Shown: positions 10,481 to 22,595, counted from the stretch's first letter. The stretch is DNA of 64,000 bases from Periplaneta americana (GCF_040183065.1 NC_091120.1:72890708-72954707); one strand, 5' to 3'. Notes: generated from the sequence alone by a model not told the origin. Numbers and translations are program-made.

Positions 10481-11327
10481 AATTACCACGGCATGGCGCG
10501 TCCTCAGGTTGCGGATAGAGGAGACGGCCTCCAGATATGGAGGGTAGCTGCGAATATATTGAATAAGCAGTCGTGGACAGCCGATAAGGGGTGTTCCTCC
10601 AGCTTGGGGGTTGGGCGAAGGGCTAACAACCCCTTCACCGTAAAAAACAACTTGTTACGTATCCCTATAAATTGGAGATTTATCCTTCGAAGAGGTGGAA
10701 AAATTCAAATACCTTGGAGCAACAGTAACAAATATAAATGACACTCGGGAGGAAATTAAACGCAGAATAAATATGGGAAATGCGTGTTATTATTCGGTTG
10801 AGAAGCTCTTATCATCCAGTCTGCTGTCGAAAAATCTGAAAATTAGAATTTATAAAACAGTTATATTACCGGTTCTTCTGTATGGTTGTGAAACTTGGAC
10901 TCTCACTCTGAGAGAGGAACATAGGTTCAGGGTGTTTGAGAATAAGGTGCTAAGGAAAATATTTGGGGCTAAGCGGGATGAAGTTACAGGAGAATGGAGA
11001 AAGTTACAAAACACAGAACTGCACGCATTGTATTCTTCACCTGACGTAATTAGGAACATTAAATCCAGACGTTTGAGATGGGCAGGGCATGTAGCACGTA
11101 TGGGCGAATCCAGAAATGCATATAGAGTGTTAGTTGGGAGACCGGAGGGAAAAAGACCTTTAGGGAGGCCGAGACGTAGATGGGAGGATAATATTAAAAT
11201 GGATTTGAGGGAGGTGGGGTATGATGATAGAGACTGGATTAATCTTGCACAGGATAGGAACCGCTGGCGGGCTTATGTGAGGGCGGCAATGAACCTTCGG
11301 GTTCCTTAAAAGCCATTTGTAAGTAAG
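10481..11327 (+). mobile_element. Internally deleted RTE-like LINE copy 3
   Basis: The element is flanked by TAAGTAGTCAATTTC (15 bp; the first bases overlap the tail) at 10466-10480 and 11328-11342. Bases 10481 to about 10665 look like the element's 5' region and join directly to its 3' coding end. The tail is the (GTAA)n tetranucleotide. Complete ends with the middle missing give a short non-autonomous form that could have been moved by the full-length LINE. Confidence 0.8.
10695..11309 (+). pseudogene. LINE C-terminal domain ORF, copy 3
   Basis: This open frame of 204 residues is the longest of the three copies. It starts within FEEVEKFKYLGATVTN, passes MGNACYYSVEKLL and YGCETWTL, and ends in the AQDRNRWRAYVRAAMN block. 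No polymerase motif is present. The frame is intact, which suggests the insertion is young, but the encoded piece is not known to act alone. Confidence 0.8.
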
Positions 11328-11342
11328 TAAGTAGTCAATTTC

Positions 11343-11802
11343 GAGCATCGAACACACTAATCTGTCTTCGGCATTACTTATGTCCCAGCCACTACAGGAA
11401 CTTGATAAAATACCTTGAAAAATATCTTGTATTTATAGTTGATTAGTATAAATTGATGTGATCACTGGGAGAGCTGTATGCACACCCAACCTGCCCTGAA
11501 TACGTTACGTACAGTTACCCTGAAAAAGAATGAGACGATTCTTGGTCGTCGGAAGTTAAAGTTCTACAGCGCGGTTCACTCGATATCGACGTAGGGATAC
11601 ATAACATGACAGATAGTACAAGAATTGTTACAAGGACCACAACAAGGACAAGGACCAGAATAAGGATCACGAAGAAGACTGCCATTTAAGGCCAGGATTT
11701 CACAACATAGCTCGAGTCCCAAAATATCATTGCTTCACTGTACCGAATGGCAAATGCCTGCTAAGGGATCTACATTCTGGACTGCTGCTATCACTGTCTT
11801 GT
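11343..11802. other. Unassigned stretch
   Basis: No gene recognised. A short ACAAGGACCA/AAGGACAAGGACCAGAA low-complexity patch lies near 11630-11670. Confidence 0.4.
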
Positions 11803-11872
11803 CTCGGTAGCTCATATAGTAGCGTGCCGGTTCCATTGTATAACCGAAACGTCTCGTGTTCGATCCCAGGTA
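11803..11872 (+). repeat. tRNA-like sequence with T run
   Basis: An A-box-like GGTAGCTCATATAGTAGCG and a B box, GTTCGATCCC, lie at tRNA spacing. A run of nine T follows at 11877, matching a Pol III terminator. The stems are imperfect, so this is a tRNA-derived repeat and not a called tRNA gene. Confidence 0.45.
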
Positions 11873-12073
11873 AAACTTTTTTTTTATTGAGGTGTAATTA
11901 ATTTGTTCAGAGTTCCTCGACTGTCTAATTTGTCGAAAAATATGGAATAATTTATGCCCAATTTCTGGGTCTTACAAGTGGGCTGAACCTCGTCAAAAAA
12001 TAAATCTTACTTGGAAGTTAAAAGTATTCTTCCTCAAACAAAAATCATAAGAAACAAAAAGAGACCTGTTAAC

Positions 12074-13084
12074 TTAAAATCTTGTCCACATGCCATCAGC
12101 TTCTATTACACCTCTAAGTCGATCCGGCATGGATGTCACGAGATTGTGGAATAAGTTCTGATCCCCGGCGAGATCTTCCCAGGTGTCAACAACTTGATCC
12201 CACAATTCGTCTCGATTTCGAGGGCGTCGGTGGGCATAGGTGGCTATCCTTCTCTTTTTCAATTCCGCCCATAAATTTTCGGTGACATTCAAATCAGGTG
12301 ACTTCGGAGGCCAATTAATGATTTCGATCTCGGGTCTCCTTTGAAACCATCTTTGAATGCTTGCAGCATAGTGCACGGGATGGTTATCCTGCTGGAACAG
12401 CAATGTTCCTTCGGGAAAACGTTCTCGGGCGGAGGGAAGGAATATATTTTCCAGAATGTGCTCGTAAGTTTCCGCATTAAACCGGCCATCGATGCGTTCT
12501 ATAACGCCAGGTCCATCGTAAGACATCCACCCCCAACACGATATGCTAAAGCGCCCCGATCTTTCACGTCGGTGTACATAGCGCTGATCATGTCGGAGAC
12601 CATCCTCACGATAGACACGGACAGGACCTTCGTAATCACTCGAGATGGTTGTTTCGTCGGAGAAAATTACATTTCTCCAATCGAAATCCACTCGATTGGT
12701 AGCGAAGGCAAGACGGTCGACAGCTTGTGCTTCCCCCAATATTTCCATTTGCGCAGCCCTCCGGCTCCTAATACCGCTGCTCCTCAACCTGCTGATCACA
12801 GTCTGTGAAGAGCCGGGAAAGTTAGATGCTGCTCTTATTTCGTTAGCAGTCAGAAAGGGGTCCTGTCGAACTGTCTCGAATAAAAGAGCATCCTCTTCCA
12901 ATGAAGAAATCCGCGGACGCCCAGGAATAGGGCGATTTTCGACCTCCCCAAAATGTTGGTAACGATGAACCCATCTCGCGGCTGTACTTCCAGGAACACC
13001 GACCAAACGGCCAGCAGATCTAGCCCCATATCCAGCCTCAACTAGAGCTATAACTCGCTGTCTCATGTCACGTCGGTTCGCCAT
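12074..13084 (-). CDS. Tc1/mariner-type transposase, intact ORF (DD35E)
   Basis: The open frame reads 336 residues from the Met of MANRRDM. An upstream in-frame Met would add 15 residues that do not look like the family, so the inner start was chosen. Residues 1-110 form the paired-type helix-turn-helix region, with a GRPR linker at 55-58. The catalytic residues are D143 in FSDET, D233 in FQQDNHP and E269 in SPDLNVTENLW. The spacing D233-E269 has 35 residues between, against the 34 usual for Tc1. The protein would bind the element's inverted repeats and catalyse cut-and-paste at TA. I could not find matching terminal repeats on either side, so mobility is doubtful although the frame is undamaged. 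Confidence 0.92.
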   Translation of the reverse strand: MANRRDMRQRVIALVEAGYGARSAGRLVGVPGSTAARWVHRYQHFGEVENRPIPGRPRISSLEEDALLFETVRQDPFLTANEIRAASNFPGSSQTVISRLRSSGIRSRRAAQMEILGEAQAVDRLAFATNRVDFDWRNVIFSDETTISSDYEGPVRVYREDGLRHDQRYVHRRERSGRFSISCWGWMSYDGPGVIERIDGRFNAETYEHILENIFLPSARERFPEGTLLFQQDNHPVHYAASIQRWFQRRPEIEIINWPPKSPDLNVTENLWAELKKRRIATYAHRRPRNRDELWDQVVDTWEDLAGDQNLFHNLVTSMPDRLRGVIEADGMWTRF

Positions 13085-13351
13085 TACGATAAGAAATGAG
13101 AGATGACGATAATACTTTAGTGTAGACAATGACTATTTAACATGATATAGAATTATTGAAATAAGAGGCATCTTGCATAGTAAGAGTTAATAAATCAACC
13201 CTAAATTAAATATCTAAATAACAGGATATAACAGGAAGTCCAATTGTTGCGAAACTAATCAAATTAAATCTAATTACATTAAATAAACAAACCCCAAGTT
13301 ATGACACCACATTGCTACAGCTAAATTGTATGTTATTAACATAAGCATTGA
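13085..13351. other. 5' flank of the transposase ORF
   Basis: AT-rich sequence. It should hold the transposon end but no inverted partner was recognised left of 12074. Confidence 0.35.
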
Positions 13352-13418
13352 ATAGGTCCGTGGTTGTGCGTTGGACGACAAAACCAAACATCGAAAGTTC
13401 GAATCTTGCCGAGGAATG
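13352..13418 (+). repeat. tRNA-like sequence
   Basis: TGGTTGTGCGTTGGACGA is followed by the B box AGTTCGAATCT and a CTTTTT run. It is degenerate and low in stem support. Confidence 0.3.
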
Positions 13419-13429
13419 TAACTTCTTGC

Positions 13430-14920
13430 TTTTTATAATTTAAATCAGACTTATAACTACAATCATTCATATTTCTTACACTATTTATTAATATTTATAG
13501 CCAACATTGAATTTGTAAAGAAAAGACTTTAGAAATCTCATATCGAATTTGTGATCTGTAGTGACATAAACATAGATTATCTCTCGGAACTTTTCCGTAA
13601 AAGTAAATTAAATTCACTCCTTGAAACTGGAAACCTTATTCGTAGGGTCATTTTCCCATAGCATACAAGCTGAAGTAACACAGCCATTGATAAACGTTTT
13701 GTACACAGAATTAGACTGAATTCCTATTCGACAGAACCTATAATCAATGGCTTGTCTGACCATGATAAACAAATCCTATGTGTTTCCAATGTCACTGAAC
13801 AATTTCAAAATATTAATTTAAAAACTAAGAAAGGATCGTAATTGCTGTATCTAGTGATTATTTACATTTATGTCTAAAAATGAATCTTGGAAAAACATAT
13901 ATGATACTGGTACTACTGATATTAAGAGTAAATATATTGAATTTTTCACTTAATTTCATAATCACTTCAGTGGATGTTCTCCACTCAATGTTGTGAAAAA
14001 ATTCAAAAGTTAAAACATGTAGATAACGCAGGGACTTCAAAATCTCATGTATTAAAAAGAAGAATCTATATGTAATGAGTTGCAATGTAATGATCTTCAT
14101 GTTCTTAAATACTGCAAGAAGTACAGTGTAATTTATCAAAAATTATGAAAGAGGGAAACAGAATATATTTGAGTAGAAAAGTACAAAATTCAGATAATGC
14201 AATTAAACCTATTCGTAATATTATTAAATTTAAACTTGTAGATATCCTAAGAAAGAAAATATTTTTTCATTAAAACCAATGATTATAAAGTAGAGGATCC
14301 CAAATCTATTGCAAATTCTTTTAACGTATTATAGTATATAGTACAGAAATATTATTGACAACTTAAACATTCAAGATTTTGCAAAAGATACTGCAATTGG
14401 TTACTTAACAGATGTATTTAATAATTATTATTAATATATGTAATTAGTCAATAACTGCAATAGTGCTTATACATTCAATCATAACATGAATAAAATTGAA
14501 TGCAAACACGTAGATAAAATAGTTAAAATTAACTGCAGGGGTGAGAATGAAATAATCCAAAGCCATACTTTTAACAAAAATTGTTTTTTGCGAGTGCATT
14601 TCTTACACATATGGGAAAGCTATTAATAAATTATTGTAATAATTACTCAACAAATGACATAGCCTAAGGACTCTAAACCTTTGTAAGAGTTTGTCTATTA
14701 TTATATATTTTTTTAATTTCATTTTAATTGTTAGTTTTTAATATATATGCATTTACATTGTATATATGTGTGTGTATAAATGCATTCATTAGATTAACGT
14801 TTATAATATTATAACTTGTAATTTTGTATTGTTTGCTATCATTAACACTTAATCTCAGGACTTTGTAAAACTATATTTCAACGTGACTTAGCTATTTCAA
14901 CGTTATTTAGACAAAAAAAA
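13430..14920. other. Unassigned AT-rich stretch
   Basis: No gene or repeat recognised. Short open frames here have no family features. Confidence 0.5.
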
Positions 14921-14925
14921 TTGTT

Positions 14926-14994
14926 GTGTAGACTAGGAATCGAACTCGCACTCTTCTACACAACACGCAGGTCTTACCGTCTGAGCTATGGAAA
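14926..14994 (-). repeat. tRNA-like sequence with T run
   Basis: On the minus strand it has TCCATAGCTCAGACGGTAAG, a spacer, the B box GAGTTCGATTCCTAG and then a T8 run. The anticodon arm does not fold cleanly, so a pseudo-tRNA or SINE head is more likely than a working tRNA. Confidence 0.4.
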
Positions 14995-14999
14995 CGACA

Positions 15000-15360
15000 T
15001 GAAAGCTTTCCTTTCTGTGCTGAGTGTCGATCTAGTCATGAAGGTCCATTGTCGATTTAACTACACGATTTATGTATATATTTATCTTTTATTTAGGTAA
15101 TATTATCATATTTTTTGCAGTTTTTTTAATTGAATTTCGGAACGATGCTAGTAACAAACCAAATAGCCTGAATTTAAGTAACTCAATATTCGTTATCTTG
15201 TGTATCGGTGCTCTGGTCTCCGATCATGCGCAGTGTCTTACATCTGAGACTTAGGAATATTCAATCGTCTCATCCTTTTCCAGGGAAACTGTACATTACT
15301 TATATACGAAAATCGTCGCGAGTGAATGAAGAGTGGGTTTTAGTATCGCCAACACACTAA
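15000..15360. other. Unassigned stretch
   Basis: Nothing convincing was seen. Confidence 0.4.
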
Positions 15361-15762
15361 TACTACACACATAATCAAACCTAACCTAACCTCTCTCATA
15401 ATACCACACACCTAATCTATGTTTATTTATTTTAGTAGGTTATTTTATGACGCTTTATCAACATCTCAGGTTATTTAGCGTCTGAATGAGATGAAGGTGA
15501 TAATGCCGGTGAAATGAGTCCGGGGTCCAGCACAGAAAGTTACCCAGCATTTGCTCACATTTGGGTTAAGGGAAAACCCCGGAAAAAACCTCAACCAGGT
15601 AACTTGCCCCAACCGGGAATCGAACCCGGGCCACCTGGTTTCGCGGCTAGACGCGCTAACCGTTACTCCACAGGTGTGGACACACACACCTAATCTAACC
15701 TAACCTGTCACACAATACACACCTAATCTAACCAAACCTAACCTGTCACATAATACTACACA
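15361..15762 (+). repeat. Short tandem repeat of about 40 bp, split by a SINE
   Basis: Three units contain ACACACCTAATC, AACCTAACCT and a TCACATAATAC-type end. The SINE at 15420-15682 sits inside the second unit. The CCTAA words resemble insect telomere repeat but occur only as two to three units, so no telomere is implied. Confidence 0.6.
15420..15682 (-). mobile_element. tRNA-derived SINE, first family
   Basis: This is a full copy with head (about 15600-15680), body and tail ending in the AATAACCTACTAAAAT block. It has perfect 15-bp target duplications, CACACACCTAATCTA, at 15405-15419 and 15683-15697. The good ends make it a reference copy for the family at 161-680 and 46547-46796. Confidence 0.9.
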
Positions 15763-16477
15763 TCTGTAGTAAAATTCCTCACATTTAGTAAAATTTCGTT
15801 TACATATGTTGCCGGCGCTGCTTCTCGTGTTGGTAGCCATCTAGTGAAAGTGGATCGTAATTCGAGAAAGGAAATATGGCGACTTTCATAAATAATTACA
15901 TTTAGTTCGTCCATTGTATATTTTGTGATATTAATTCCATAGTATATATATTACAATAAGAATTGAAATTTGTTGTGATTATGATAAAAGTATTGAAAAT
16001 TTATATATCGTGCCACATTGGCAGTGATAAAAGTGTGCAATATTCGTTCATTGGCTGGTGGATACTCTATATTGACCGTTCCGTTAACTTTGAAAGTGGG
16101 AGATAGCATACGTCCTCAGTTCACGTAGTAAACTTTTTTGCCCAACATAGTGCAAGTAGGTGATAGAGCTCATGCGTATCACTCTTTCCCTCATTAGATA
16201 CAATATTTAGGTATACGCCAGTGTACGGTTTTCATTTTTCGTAAATTTGTTACTTATATCACTGTGTTTCTAACGGCCTCAATTTTGTGACATTTTTATT
16301 TTAATGTCAGGAAAGTTCTCTCAACATTACCCATTTCCATATAATATTTAAAAGGCATGTTGGTCCGACAAGTTAACATGTAAATGAAAATGAGTAACAT
16401 AAATCCTTCAATAAGTGCCTATTTTTAACCTAATGAGTAGTACAAGAATTGCATTAGGTTATACATATAAATATATA
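15763..16477. other. Unassigned stretch
   Basis: No gene recognised. It adjoins the Penelope-type motif and may include more of that element. Confidence 0.3.
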
Positions 16478-16522
16478 CCCTATGACTAGCGCTTTCGCCA
16501 ATTGGATGGCATCTTCAGGTCT
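16478..16522 (-). ncRNA. Hammerhead-like ribozyme motif of a Penelope-type element
   Basis: On the minus strand the order is CCTGAAGA, a helix II with TGCC and GGC arms around an ATCCAATT loop, then GAAAGC and an AGTC. Penelope-like retroelements are known to carry hammerheads with a CUGANGA core and GAAA box in their terminal repeats. Here the third-stem side departs from the best consensus, so activity is uncertain. No Penelope reverse transcriptase is seen nearby. Confidence 0.6.
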
Positions 16523-16529
16523 AATTAGC

Positions 16530-18830
16530 ATATTATGATGCTTTTAACATAAAGACATAGATGAAATGCAACATAATAAATAGTGATAAAAATGCATGAC
16601 GTGAGAAATATTATAAACAACTGCACAAACTGAAGGCAAAGTGATGATAATGACTTGAAAACAGGCGTGGTGGTTGTAGTAATTCAACCTCTATAAAGAC
16701 TAGATATTAAAATACAGAGTTTATGCCTTGAATAAAAATCTGTAAAAACATGTGTGAAGCTTACGAAATATAAAAGAGACGGTTAAAAGGGTAAAAAGTT
16801 GCAACAGTCATCACGACGTATAGAATTGTAGCGTGTTGTGAATCTGTAAGAATAAATAAGAGATGTTTAAGCAAAAGAAAATTATGTAGCGGTAAAACAC
16901 GTACGAAATTTTTAAGCTGTGGGAAGAATCGATGTTACATGGCCGGTGGTTCCTTTTAACCGTGCAGTTATAATTTAAAATTCGGAAATTGTGGAATGTT
17001 GCCTCATCGCTATGAGACGCTCCACAAACCCGTCTTTCTTCCCAAACCCTTGAAAACTTCATGCGAAGTGATACCCAGCTTCTTGATTGGGGTCTGAGAG
17101 CTGTTAAAGTTGATATTTATACGGCTTCATCTGTAAACATTTCAGTAGCACCTTCTACACTGTCTTCTGTGGTATTCCCAGCTCACGAGGGGCTTTCTGC
17201 AAGAACATTCGAGAACTACGTCACACGCGAAACACGTTCAATGGAAAGTGCAGAACATCTGGTCTTTTTCTGTAGGCATAAACATTCGTGACAGATTGAG
17301 ATGTCACTTCGTCATCGACGTTCTGGTGGATATCTCCTTTCCAAATTTAGTTCTAACGTTGCACAACCATTTCTATCGAATTGCAAGATGCAAAAAAAAA
17401 AATCTGCTCAATTAAACGCCATAGTTCCATTGATGCTATCAACTAGATAAACTACAATGAAAACAAAACAAAACCGGTAGGACTATTCTTACACATGTCA
17501 CCTGATTCATCATAATTAGAGTTGCTTCGATATTTTCATAGAATATGAAAGTAGGATATCCTAGGTAGAAATCATCGTAGAACCGGTAGAATTGACCAGA
17601 AAAGAAACTTGAATGTATGTATGGGAATCGCTGTATGTGTGCATATATGGAGTACTGTCATGGTAATTCTTTTCTTGGCTATACGCTCCACCCCTTGTTT
17701 TCTCCCTTGAAATATATTTTACCCTCTCTCTATATCTCCGACTGTCATTTAATGCTTTTTTTTAATATCCAAGAAGTAAAGAAATTGTTATACTTCACAT
17801 TTCAATTATACAACAAGTTTGATTTAAAGAATACACCATGTAGCACCACCGTAGATGCACACTTGTCTCGATGAATCATGGAGTGTGTATTTGCAGCACT
17901 TCTTGTTTTTTTTTTTTTTCCAACCATTATTTTATATAATTCTGGATTCCAGTGCTGCAGAGGTGAACAATTTTTGTTTATGAACATCAAACAAAATACA
18001 TTAGGAACAGCAAGAGATGATCTAAGATCTGTACAGATCTCCGCATACAAAACTTAGATACCCATATGCCGTATGGCTCCAAAAAGACAAAATTTTCTTT
18101 TCCCCATACGATTAATTAAAAAAATTGTAGGTTTCCATGCGGTATATGGCCCCGTATGGCCTCCAGATACACACACACACACACAATATATTCATTAAGG
18201 CTTACAGAATCAAATAAGGACCAACTAAATGTCTTTGTATGACACTCAAATATGACTTTAAGCTGGTTATGAGTGTTATAAAATTTACTAGTGTGAATTT
18301 TACTTAAGTTGTATGTATAAGACATGAAACTCTAAGCTAGAAGCTAGAAGTTCCAGACGTGTGGAAAGAATTTGTGTTGCTTCTCTTAAACAATCACAGA
18401 CATTTTCTTACCAATAATTGTGTTTGACAGATTGTGAACATATGCTACACTTAAGAGGATGTTTTTCATACTAGTGAATATTGCATTATAGTAAATCGAT
18501 CCGCAATATTTGCATTTGGCCCCGTTCTTGTTGTTGATGGTTTTTGTATCATACAGATCTCACAATTTAGACCTAGGGCGGATTCTAAGGTCCTTTACTT
18601 GAACAATGAGACGCTTCTAGCTATAGAGATCCTTTATATACATTCAATTAGCTTCTAGAGCTTTACGAGTTCCAGAACATTGTATACTATAAAAATCTAA
18701 TTCTAATAAGGGGACACTAATGTGCCTTTTTAGGTAACTCTTGGAACTTTACGGCTTCCAGAAAGACCGTATTCCAGAAAAATCCTTTTCCCGTGAAAGT
18801 ATAGTCTCCTTAAGGACAAATTTCCATGCT
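16530..18830. other. Unassigned stretch, probably repeat remnants
   Basis: It contains a short (AC)n tract near 18170-18185, a T run near 17908 and several CCGTATGGC-type words near 18065-18160. No gene is supported. Confidence 0.35.
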
Positions 18831-18892
18831 CAGGACTAGAATCGAACCCTGGGATTTCATTATTTGTAGTCATAAATGCTGACTGCTAGATG
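18831..18892 (-). repeat. Degenerate tRNA-like sequence
   Basis: A B box GGGTTCGATTCTAG on the minus strand is preceded by a decayed A-box region. This is probably an old SINE head. Confidence 0.25.
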
Positions 18893-19855
18893 AGGTGTGT
18901 GAAGTTAGACGGAAAAAGTCAATTTCTACGCGTAAAATGCGTAATTTATGTTAGAAATATAAGAAATTTAATAAATTCAAAACTTGTTGTGATAAATAAA
19001 AAAAAAAACAAAGTTTTAAATTATTACTCGAATTTCCAGTGTAGGCCTACCAGTAAGCATTATTTTTTAGGTAATTCATCGAGCTCTTCATATAAAGTCT
19101 TGATAAGCTGACACCACACAGTGTTTCCGCGTGTTCCTTAGCTACTCGCCGCACCGATACAGATCCAAGTGTTCACTAGTCATCTGAGGTTTCTAATGGT
19201 TTTCGTCATTTTGTCATTGTGTTTTCCATGATTTCCTCCGACATTTTTCTCTTTATATTTTTTTACCGAACTCGATGACTGCAGACTACCCATAACTCTC
19301 CACTTCACCTGACAGAGACAGTAATGCTACGGACCGATACGAGTACACAGGTAGGCAAGCACTGTTGAGTGAGGGATTGTATAAGGCACATATCTGCTCT
19401 GGCAGGTATAATAGCTTTCAGCTCTCGCTAGTCGTCTGAAGTCCATCACTGATGCACAGTGCCTGACTGTGTTTGTTTCTAAAGCAGAGTAAGCGAAAAG
19501 GACATGGGCGGGGTTATCTCCTTTCCTCTTCTCTTCCCCTTTATGTCCAGGGGTGGGATAGTGTCTTTATGTACAACGACGAGGAAATCCTGTTCACAGA
19601 GACCAATATTGAAAGAGAAAACTTAAAATTTATTGTCCTCTGAGAACTCTTTGTGCACACTTTCCCAGAGGCAGTAACTTTGATTTTCTAGATTGTTCGC
19701 GATCATATTGTAATCTCATAGTTTAGAAATTTTAAAAGAATGCTTTGAATAATCAATTTCAATTCATAGCATAGTTTCCAAGCGTTCAGTAAGAGTTTAT
19801 AACTAGTGATTTTGGAGTTCGTTAGATCTTCCATTAAAAAAATAAAAATTGAGGA
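18893..19855. other. Unassigned stretch left of the P element
   Basis: No gene recognised. Confidence 0.4.
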
Positions 19856-19862
19856 CTGTAAG

Positions 19863-22595
19863 CAAATACTGTAGAGAACTAATACCGGAAAGCAACGCGA
19901 TTAACATGGTGTCGGGCGCGACACGAGAACACTAGCGCTGTGTAGCGGCTTGGTTTGAACAATGCTTCCAATATGTATTGCTTCAAATACCGTACGAAGC
20001 TCTCTACAGTATTTCATTGCGTACATATCTAGGAAGGGTTGGGAGGAATTGTGGTAGGCCTATACAGTATTACATGAGAGCTAAAGAAATCATTACAGAA
20101 CGGTCAGATTTACATTCTCGTTAATTTAATTGTCATAACTATTGAACTAACATTATGATGCTAATAATAATATTATAAGATGTTTTAAAAGAGATATCAC
20201 ATTGGTGAAAAACAACATTAAAGCTACAGTGCATACTTCTTAATTGTCCCATTAGCTCTCTATTCTCCAGGTTACTGATGCATTACTTTTTTTAGCCTTT
20301 CTGTTCTTTTTTCCAGTCACTGTTCTACAACTTATTCTGTCACATTCATATTTTACAAAAAAAATTGATCATTACGTTAAGGAACTTATTAACGAAAACA
20401 TGTTTACAATCTTTACATACTGAATTAGTTTGATCTATTTGTTCAAAAATAAGGGTCATTATCTTGGTTTTTACACCTTGTCTGCTTGATGAAAGAATTT
20501 TTCTGAAGTACGTGTGAAATGTTGATCGAATAATTTTAGATAAAGAAACTGAATAACTTGTGGGAATTAGAAAATTAGCACTGTCATACTTTTTATTTGC
20601 AATTTGCTGATAAATGCCTGTCAAGTTTTCAGATTTGAAACTAGCTAGTTCCAGTTTGCATGTCTCATGTGGTATTCTGCTACAAGCCCACCCTGTCACA
20701 TATGTTAGTGCATTATCTGGAATCATACACTGATCATGACTGTCCTCTTCAAGTTCAGCGGTTTCTACAAAACTGTTTTCTGTTGCTGGATAATCACTGC
20801 AGATTCTAAATGAACTAATCTCCTTCTTCGTAACTAAAAATTCACTGACTTCAATTTCACAGTTGCCTTTCTCTGAAGGTGTTAAGAGCTGGCAGCTCAT
20901 AATTCCTCTGACGGCAGACTTGAATTTACAGCTGTCAGGGGTAATGTTATTACCACCCTTAGAACTCACAACAGAGAAAATATTTTCAATACAGTCTTGT
21001 GTTATACGTTTTTTAAGCAGGAACCGAAAGTTAAAATTTTGTTCCAACCCTTAAAGCAAGGAGGGTTTGTCCTTTTTTCGCTCAGAATTTTCAGTTTTGA
21101 AAACAGACTTTCCAGTTTTTGTAGAGTCGTCCAATGACAAGTAGTAGCTTGTAAAGCCCTGCGTGAGGATTTAGCATCGTTTGTGGTCGATGAATTAAAA
21201 TAGTCAAATCCACGATCCACTAGCTCTATAAACTCAGCTGTTTGAAGAGCTTCTTCAGGTAGTGACTGAAACGATACATGAGTTTTTATGGCCTTGCTGA
21301 CTGAATGACTTAGCACCTGTGCAGCCAGACAAACCCTCATGGGCGAGAAAGATGGAAGTTCTATATGTTTTTGTCTCAAATTTGGGCATAATCGAGGATT
21401 CATATCTTTATCCTTATTATACAGTTGCCACTTGTATACTTCATCTTTGTACGAAAGGTCGTGCCGCTTAAAGTTGTTCTCCATCTATTTCAATAAATGG
21501 TTTATCAACCTCGCATCCCAATAAATTCCTCATTCTAATATTACTGGCTGCCTGATCACTAACGACTACTTTAGGAAAACAGCCACATTTCCTAACCTCG
21601 CGGATGGCTTCGGAAAGAAGATCCTTTATAACATCACCGGGCGTGGAATTATTAGATAGGAAATATCCTATTATCTGCTTGTAGTTGGTTTGCAAGCCCC
21701 TAATCATAAATACTAAAGCCTGATTTGCGGGTTTCAATTCTTCACTTTTTGTTTCATTTTGACTCTCGTACGGTCCAAATTCTACAAAGCCATCGAATAA
21801 ATATAATTTTGCATCATACGAGAAACTTTGTTTCAAAGATATCTCGTCAAGTACAATGGAAACAACTCTCTGAGCTGGTGTCAGACTTCTCGATTTTATC
21901 TTAAGAAGTTGCATTATTGTCTCATTGAAACCTGGACCAACACCCAATTGTTGCAGCCAATTACGTAAGGAGCGAATAGTCGGCAAACAGAAAGTCTTCC
22001 TCAAGTATCGATATGCATTCGGTGAAGCATAATGCAATGCCAGTGCGAAATATTTGTCATACACGGTATATCGCCTTCCCATAGGTTTTCTTTTTCTTAG
22101 CTTCAACTGAGATTTAAGAAATGAATCTTCTACCAGCAATTGAACACATTCTAAAGATGAATGAGATTTTTTAAATTTTTGTACGTCAGCTCTTAGGGTT
22201 TGAATGAGTTTCCTTTGTTTTGACATAATTTTCTGCGCATTCCTTAGTTTGTTAGTAAGAAATGTATTTTTTTCTCAGACGAAATTTTTTGTCTTTTAGG
22301 AGTTCTAGCATTCTCCAAGTTATCTATAACAAGATAAATTTTGTGCTTTATAAGGCTTACAATATTATATTTCGAAACATTTTATATTGCAATCATATTT
22401 GCTAGCATCACAGCCTCTTAGACAGGCAACTATTCTTACTTCTAGCTCGCTGCAGGCAGCACAAGAAATGTTTCGATCTCCTCTCGCACGGCCGACCCTC
22501 TCGTCAACTTATTCAAACCTTTCCGCTTGGAGCGCTGTTAGTCGATGTCGCACATATGAGAGCTAGCTTTCCGGTATTAGTATCTACAGTATTTG
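19863..22595 (-). mobile_element. P-element-like transposon with terminal inverted repeats
   Basis: The left end CAAATACTGTAGA...CTAATACCGGAAAGC is matched in inverted orientation at the right end, with one indel across about 33 bp. A CTGTAAG direct repeat flanks both ends (19856-19862 and 22596-22602). It is 7 bp as seen, against 8 bp usual for P elements. The CA start also fits P ends. The transposase remnant lies inside on the minus strand, so the unit is about 2.7 kb. Confidence 0.85.
20346..22226 (-). pseudogene. P-element/THAP9-type transposase, frameshifted
   Basis: Three overlapping frames give one collinear protein. The first (252 residues) starts with a Leu-rich coiled region and carries a catalytic Asp in VLDEISLKQSF and a second in VVSDQAASNIRM. 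The second (160) begins at ENNFKRHDL and includes the AAQVLSHSVSKAI block. The third (233) has RITQDCIENIFSVVSSKGG, a family hallmark near the C-terminus. The first break lies near 21468-21484 and apparently lost some residues before the HLLK-type segment. The second lies at an A6 run near 21010 and fits a 1-nt indel. No N-terminal THAP zinc finger was found upstream. It is a dead cut-and-paste transposase. Confidence 0.88.

Noticed and set aside
11803..14994. The three tRNA-like sequences as tRNA genes or as ends of the Tc1/mariner element
   Set aside because: Stems are imperfect, and the sequences are not similar enough to one another to form terminal repeats of the transposon.
15381..15745. 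CCTAA words as interstitial telomere repeat
   Set aside because: Only two to three units occur in a row within a longer 40-bp repeat.
17061..17291. 76-residue frame near the first hammerhead motif
   Set aside because: No similarity to Penelope reverse transcriptase or any other family could be seen.
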